This document shows, piece after piece, positions 6,012-9,212 of a stretch of DNA of 9,212 bases (its first letter is position 1; each line of letters opens with the position of its first letter). The DNA is from Burkholderiales bacterium (GTDB lineage: Bacteria; Pseudomonadota; Gammaproteobacteria; Burkholderiales; JAEUOS01). The notes beneath the pieces are model-generated. The model was given only the letters and a program-made list of their open reading frames with translations. It did not search any database and was not told the origin of the DNA. The DNA lies in assembly GCA_947456845.1 (NCBI GenBank), contig CANGUJ010000130.1:1-9212 (forward strand), in the 5' to 3' direction. The position numbers and the translations under genes were made by a program.

Positions 6012-6160
6012 TGTCGGCGTTGTCGTTGTTGTCTGAGTTGCCGGGAACGCCAGCCTTGCCGCCCGGGCTGCCGGCGCCCGGCAGACCCGCCCGCCAAGGA
6101 TGGCAATGCCCAACATCACCCGCCACCCTACATGACCTTCCACCGCACCGGAGCAAACCC

Positions 6161-7132
6161 ATGCGCCTCATGACCGCATTCATCGCCGCATCGCTGCTGG
6201 CGTGCGCCAGCATGACCACCGCTTTCGCGCAGGCCTGGCCGAACCGACCGGTCCGGGTGCTGGTCGGCTTTCCGCCGGGGCAGGCCACCGACGTGCTGGC
6301 GCGCATGGCCGCGCAGCGCATGTCGGACGCCACCGGCCAGCAGTTCTTCGTGGAAAACCGGCCGGGCGCCTCCGGCAACATCGCCTTCGAGATGGCGGCG
6401 CGCGCCGCACCCGACGGCTACACCTTGCTGATGGGCTCCTCGGGTACGGCGGCGATCAACCCGTCGCTGTTCGCCAAGCTGCCTTACGACATCCATCGCG
6501 ACTTCGCGCACGTGATCATGATGGCCGACATCCCGCAGATCCTGTTGGTCAATCCCAACCTGCCGGTGAAAACCGTGCGCGAGCTCATCGACTATGCCAA
6601 GGTCCGGCCCGGCAAGGTGGATTACGCCTCCGGCGGCAGCGGGCTCACCAACCACCTCATCATGGAGATGTTCAAGGCCGCGACCGGCCTGCGCCTGGTG
6701 CATATTCCCTACCGTGGCGGCCCCCCGGCGCTCACCGACCTGATCGCGGGCCAGGTGTCGCTGATGTTCGAGACCACCGTCGGCGCGCTGCCGCATGTGC
6801 GCAACGGCAAGCTGCGCGCATTGGCCATATCGCGCATCAAGCGCAGCGCCGGCGCGCCGGACATTCCGACAGTGGCCGAGTCCGGCGTGCCCGGCTTCGA
6901 TGCGGCGGCATGGATCGCCATGTTCGCCCCGGCAGGCACGCCGCGCGAGGTGATCATGCGCCTGAACGGCGAGATCAACAAGGGCATCGTCACCCAGGAA
7001 ATGCGCGACCGGTTGGTGGGGCTGGGCGCCGACCCGGTCGGCGGCTCTCCCGAGGATTTCGCGGCGTTCCACAAGAGCGAGCTGGCCAAGTGGGCCAAGG
7101 TCGTCAAGGAGTCCGGCGCCAAGCTCGACTAG
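6161..7132 (+). CDS. Tripartite tricarboxylate transporter substrate-binding protein (Bug/TctC family)
   Basis: This is a 323-residue periplasmic solute receptor of the Bug family. The ATG at 6161 follows GGAG (6150-6153) with 7-nt spacing and opens a clear signal peptide: MRLM, a hydrophobic stretch to about residue 19, then cleavage expected after AFA (21-23). The mature protein begins QAWPNRPVRVLVGFPPG, then ATDVLARM, NRPGASGNIA, YRGGPPALTDLIAGQVSLMFE and the C-terminal MRDRLVGLGADPVGG block, all in family order. One variation is GQATD (40-44), where GG-TD is more common. Bug proteins bind small carboxylates, sometimes amides, for a tripartite tricarboxylate transporter. No TctA or TctB membrane genes are in the window, so it must use components from elsewhere or act as a sensor receptor. 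The next gene follows after 26 bp, so it likely supplies substrate for that pathway. The ligand is unknown. Confidence 0.93.
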   Translation: MRLMTAFIAASLLACASMTTAFAQAWPNRPVRVLVGFPPGQATDVLARMAAQRMSDATGQQFFVENRPGASGNIAFEMAARAAPDGYTLLMGSSGTAAINPSLFAKLPYDIHRDFAHVIMMADIPQILLVNPNLPVKTVRELIDYAKVRPGKVDYASGGSGLTNHLIMEMFKAATGLRLVHIPYRGGPPALTDLIAGQVSLMFETTVGALPHVRNGKLRALAISRIKRSAGAPDIPTVAESGVPGFDAAAWIAMFAPAGTPREVIMRLNGEINKGIVTQEMRDRLVGLGADPVGGSPEDFAAFHKSELAKWAKVVKESGAKLD

Positions 7133-7158
7133 TCCCCACCTCCTTCAAGGACGCCGCC

Positions 7159-8589
7159 ATGTCAGCCGTACTCAAGCCTCTCGATCGCCCTGCGCCGCCG
7201 ATTTCCGCCACCCTGGCGGGATTCATGGCCGGCACGGCTTACGCGGCGATTCCCGCCGCCACCCGCGAACGCGCCAAGCACCTGATGCTCGACGCGATCG
7301 GCATCGGCTTCGCCTCCACCACCTTCGATTTCGCGCGCGCCTCGCTGGACGGCGCGCGCGCGCTCGGCGGCGGCGGCAACACCGTGGTGCTGGGCATGGA
7401 TACGCGCCTGGCCATGCGCGACGCGGTGATGCAGAACGGCGTCCTCATGCACGGGCTGGATTACGACGACACCCATGTTCCCGGCGTCCTGCATCCGACG
7501 GTGAGCCTGTTGCCCACGGTGCTGGCCCAAGGCGCCGCGCTGCGCGCCAGCGGCCGCGATATCCTGGCCGCCTATGTTCTGGGGGTCGAAGCCGCCGCCC
7601 GCCTGGCCACGGTGGCCCGGGGCGGCTTCCATACGCTTGGCTTCCATCCCACCGGGCTGGTGGGCACCTTCGGCTGCGCGCTGGCCGCGGGCAGGCTGCT
7701 GGGGCTGAGCGAGGCGCAGCTCGTGATGGCGCAAGGCATTGCCCTGTCGCTCGCGGGCGGCAGCCTGGAGTTCCTCGAGGACGGCGCCTGGACCAAGCGC
7801 CTGCATCCAGGCTGGGCCGGCGCCGCCGGCATCACCGCCGCCACCATGGCGAAGCATGGTTTCATCGGCCCGGCGGCCGCCTACGAGGGACGCTACGGAC
7901 TCTATGCCACCCACCTCGCCCATGGCGGCAGGTCTGCCGATGCCGGGAACGGAGCAGGCCCCGACCTCGCCATCGCCACCGCCGGCCTCGGCCAAACATG
8001 GGAACTGCACAACGTCGCCGTGAAGCCGTTCCCGCTTTGTCACCTTACCCATGCCTGCGCCGATGCGGCCATCGCCCTGCACCGCCGCGGCATCGCGCCG
8101 GCCCGCATACGCCGCGTCATCGCGCTGGTGCCGGCCGAATCGGTGCAGGTGGTCTGCGAGCCGGTGCAGAACAAGCGGCGCCCGCAGAACGACTACGACG
8201 CGCGCTTTTCCATCCCGTTCGTGGTGGCGAGCGGACTCATCAAGGGCAAGGTCGGCCTGGCGGAACTGGAAAGGTCCGAACTGGTCAATCCGGCGGTGCT
8301 CGCGCTGGCCGACCGGGTCGACTACCGGCTCGACCCGGACACCGGCTTCCCCAGGTACTACTCGGGCGAAGTCATCGTCGAACTCGAGGACGGCACCGAA
8401 GCCAGGCATCGCGAGCACATCAACCGCGGCGCCGCCGACCGGCCGATCACTGAAGCGGAAATCATCGCGAAGTTCTTCGACAACGCCTGCCTGGCGTTGC
8501 CGCGCGAGCGCGCCCAGCGCATCTGCGAGGCGGTGCTGGGCCTCGATCGCTTCAGCGACGTGGCACAGCTGGAAGCGCTCCTCTCCTGA
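7159..8589 (+). CDS. MmgE/PrpD family protein
   Basis: This 476-residue protein belongs to the MmgE/PrpD family, whose known members dehydrate 2-methylcitrate, decarboxylate cis-aconitate to itaconate, or hydrolyse or isomerise related acids in the cytoplasm. Active-site-like blocks are intact: HGLDYDDTH (98-106), LHPT (111-114), FHPTGLVGTFGCALAAGRL (162-180), WTKRLHPGWAG (211-221) and KPFPLCHLTHACADAA (289-304). The ATG at 7159 follows AAGGA (7147-7151) with 7-nt spacing. An in-frame extension runs upstream through the Bug gene but is a shadow reading. It follows the Bug gene by 26 bp and precedes a second family member by 60 bp, so the three form an operon. The length is slightly above the usual roughly 450 residues. 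Which acid it acts on cannot be told from sequence, and genome annotation of this family as methylcitrate dehydratase is often wrong. Confidence 0.92.
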   Translation: MSAVLKPLDRPAPPISATLAGFMAGTAYAAIPAATRERAKHLMLDAIGIGFASTTFDFARASLDGARALGGGGNTVVLGMDTRLAMRDAVMQNGVLMHGLDYDDTHVPGVLHPTVSLLPTVLAQGAALRASGRDILAAYVLGVEAAARLATVARGGFHTLGFHPTGLVGTFGCALAAGRLLGLSEAQLVMAQGIALSLAGGSLEFLEDGAWTKRLHPGWAGAAGITAATMAKHGFIGPAAAYEGRYGLYATHLAHGGRSADAGNGAGPDLAIATAGLGQTWELHNVAVKPFPLCHLTHACADAAIALHRRGIAPARIRRVIALVPAESVQVVCEPVQNKRRPQNDYDARFSIPFVVASGLIKGKVGLAELERSELVNPAVLALADRVDYRLDPDTGFPRYYSGEVIVELEDGTEARHREHINRGAADRPITEAEIIAKFFDNACLALPRERAQRICEAVLGLDRFSDVAQLEALLS

Positions 8590-8602
8590 GCGAGCCATCC
8601 GC

Positions 8603-8623
8603 GCCCGTTGCGGGCCGCGTTTT
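8603..8623 (+). terminator. Short hairpin with T-run between the two MmgE/PrpD genes (weak)
   Basis: GCCCG (8603-8607) and CGGGC (8611-8615) form a 5-bp stem with a TTG loop, followed after CGCG by TTTT (8620-8623). It is in the 60-bp gap between two apparently cotranscribed genes. The stem is short and the T-run is not adjacent, so at most it is a leaky terminator lowering expression of the second gene. Confidence 0.25.
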
Positions 8624-8649
8624 CTTCAACTCCCGACCCGCCCCCTGCC

Positions 8650-9212
8650 ATGAGCACACAGACCAACCGCACCAACCCCATGGACCGGCTCATCGCGCTG
8701 GTGACCCAAACCGGTTTCCAGCACCTGCCGCCTGCCGTCGTGGAACGTACCGCCACCTTTTTCATGGACACCATCGGCGTGGGCGTGGCCGGCATTCGCG
8801 CGCCCTTTCGCGACCCGCTGGTGGCGATAGCCGAGCAGTGGGGCGCAGCCGCCGTGGCGCCTGTGCTGGGCGGCGGCAAGCCCCTGCCGGCCCCGTCCGC
8901 CGCGCTGGTCAACGGCTACCAGATCCACGCGCAGGAGTTCGACTGCGTCTACGAGCCGGGGGTGATCCTGCCGATGGCGCCGCTGGTGGCCGGTACGCTT
9001 GCGCAGCTCGGCACCATGGCGGCGGCCGGCCAGGCGCCTTCCGGCAGGGCGCTCGTCACCGCGCTGGCGGTGGGGCTGGAGGTGTCATGCACGCTGGCCG
9101 CCAGCGCGACCACCTCGATGAAATTCTTCCGCCCGGGCACCACGGGCGGCTTTTCCGCACTGGCGTCCATTCTTTCGCTCGCCGGGGCGGACGACGCCCT
9201 GGCGCGGCGCGC
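8650..9212 (+). CDS. MmgE/PrpD family protein, divergent second copy, 3'-truncated by window end
   Basis: The first 187 codons of a second MmgE/PrpD protein run off the window end without a stop. It starts at ATG 8650; the region before it is C-rich with no clear ribosome binding site, and ATG 8680 (Met11) is an alternative. The N-terminal family features are present: FFMDTIGVGVAG (37-48), ALVNGYQIHAQEFD (85-98) and a long helical block. However, gapless alignment of its residues 91-118 with the first copy shows DDTH replaced by DCVY (98-101) and LHP by ILP (106-108), and further on FHP becomes FRP (160-162). The DC variant occurs in a known branch of the family, usually FDCVHE, but here even that histidine is Tyr101. 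It may be a partner subunit or have a different reaction. The C-terminal half is not available for judgement. Confidence 0.85.
   Translation, partial: MSTQTNRTNPMDRLIALVTQTGFQHLPPAVVERTATFFMDTIGVGVAGIRAPFRDPLVAIAEQWGAAAVAPVLGGGKPLPAPSAALVNGYQIHAQEFDCVYEPGVILPMAPLVAGTLAQLGTMAAAGQAPSGRALVTALAVGLEVSCTLAASATTSMKFFRPGTTGGFSALASILSLAGADDALARR

Noticed and set aside
5933..6106. In-frame 58-codon upstream extension of the deacetylase.
   Set aside because: The added residues are Gln/Arg/Gly-rich and unlike the family, and they would overlap the operator and promoter region. ATG 5932 has a better ribosome binding site and fits the family N-terminus.
6011..6160. In-frame 50-codon upstream extension of the Bug receptor.
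   Set aside because: It would bury the signal peptide. ATG 6161 has GGAG at proper spacing and begins a normal Sec signal.
6202..7158. In-frame extension of the first MmgE/PrpD gene back through the Bug gene, as if a fusion.
   Set aside because: This is the +1 frame of the Bug gene and its translation is compositionally biased without motifs. A good ribosome binding site precedes ATG 7159.
7162..8598. Open frame of about 478 codons on the minus strand opposite the first MmgE/PrpD gene.
   Set aside because: It mirrors the coding frame of a clear MmgE/PrpD protein and has low-complexity composition with no family motifs.

Overview
The window looks like part of a betaproteobacterial (Burkholderiales) chromosome, probably Alcaligenaceae such as Bordetella or Achromobacter. 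The reasons are its high G+C content (by eye about two thirds), the stop-poor antisense frames typical of such DNA, and a gene mix characteristic of that group: a Bug-type periplasmic receptor, MmgE/PrpD proteins and PaaK-like ligases around a GntR regulator. The genus is inference; no rRNA or other phylogenetic marker is present. There are no tRNA genes, insertion sequences, phage genes or CRISPR arrays.

Layout. Positions 1-72 are the last codons of queA (tRNA queuosine synthesis, plus strand), the only housekeeping gene. A GC hairpin separates it from a convergent minus-strand pair: a PaaK-like acyl-CoA ligase (1373-2818), translated first, then an amidase-signature hydrolase (84-1376), overlapping by ATGA. 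A control region (2819-2936) with three 12-bp tandem repeats divides this pair from a divergent HutC-type GntR regulator (2937-3743). Next comes a second minus-strand pair, again with an ATGA overlap: a PuuE/NodB-like deacetylase or cyclic-amide hydrolase (5057-5932), then an acetyl-CoA hydrolase/CoA-transferase-family protein (3777-5060). From a second divergent control region (5933-6160) a plus-strand operon runs off the window: a Bug solute-binding protein (6161-7132), an MmgE/PrpD protein (7159-8589) and the first 187 codons of a second, divergent MmgE/PrpD protein (8650 onward).

How it may work together (inference). The genes form one catabolic cluster under the local GntR repressor: capture of an organic acid, amide or imide in the periplasm, opening of C-N bonds by the deacetylase-like hydrolase and the amidase, activation as a CoA ester by the ligase and/or CoA-transferase, and dehydration, decarboxylation or isomerisation by the MmgE/PrpD pair. 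Both divergent control regions carry a similar palindrome, TATGnCCGnACAnA (2909-2922 and 5946-5959), next to or overlapping a candidate -10 element. This is the best sequence evidence that one regulator governs all three transcription units.

The most unusual points are the missing catalytic glutamate motif in the CoA-transferase homologue, the loss of several conserved histidines in the second MmgE/PrpD copy, and the in-frame 12-bp repeats that could encode a small peptide. The substrate cannot be determined from sequence alone.
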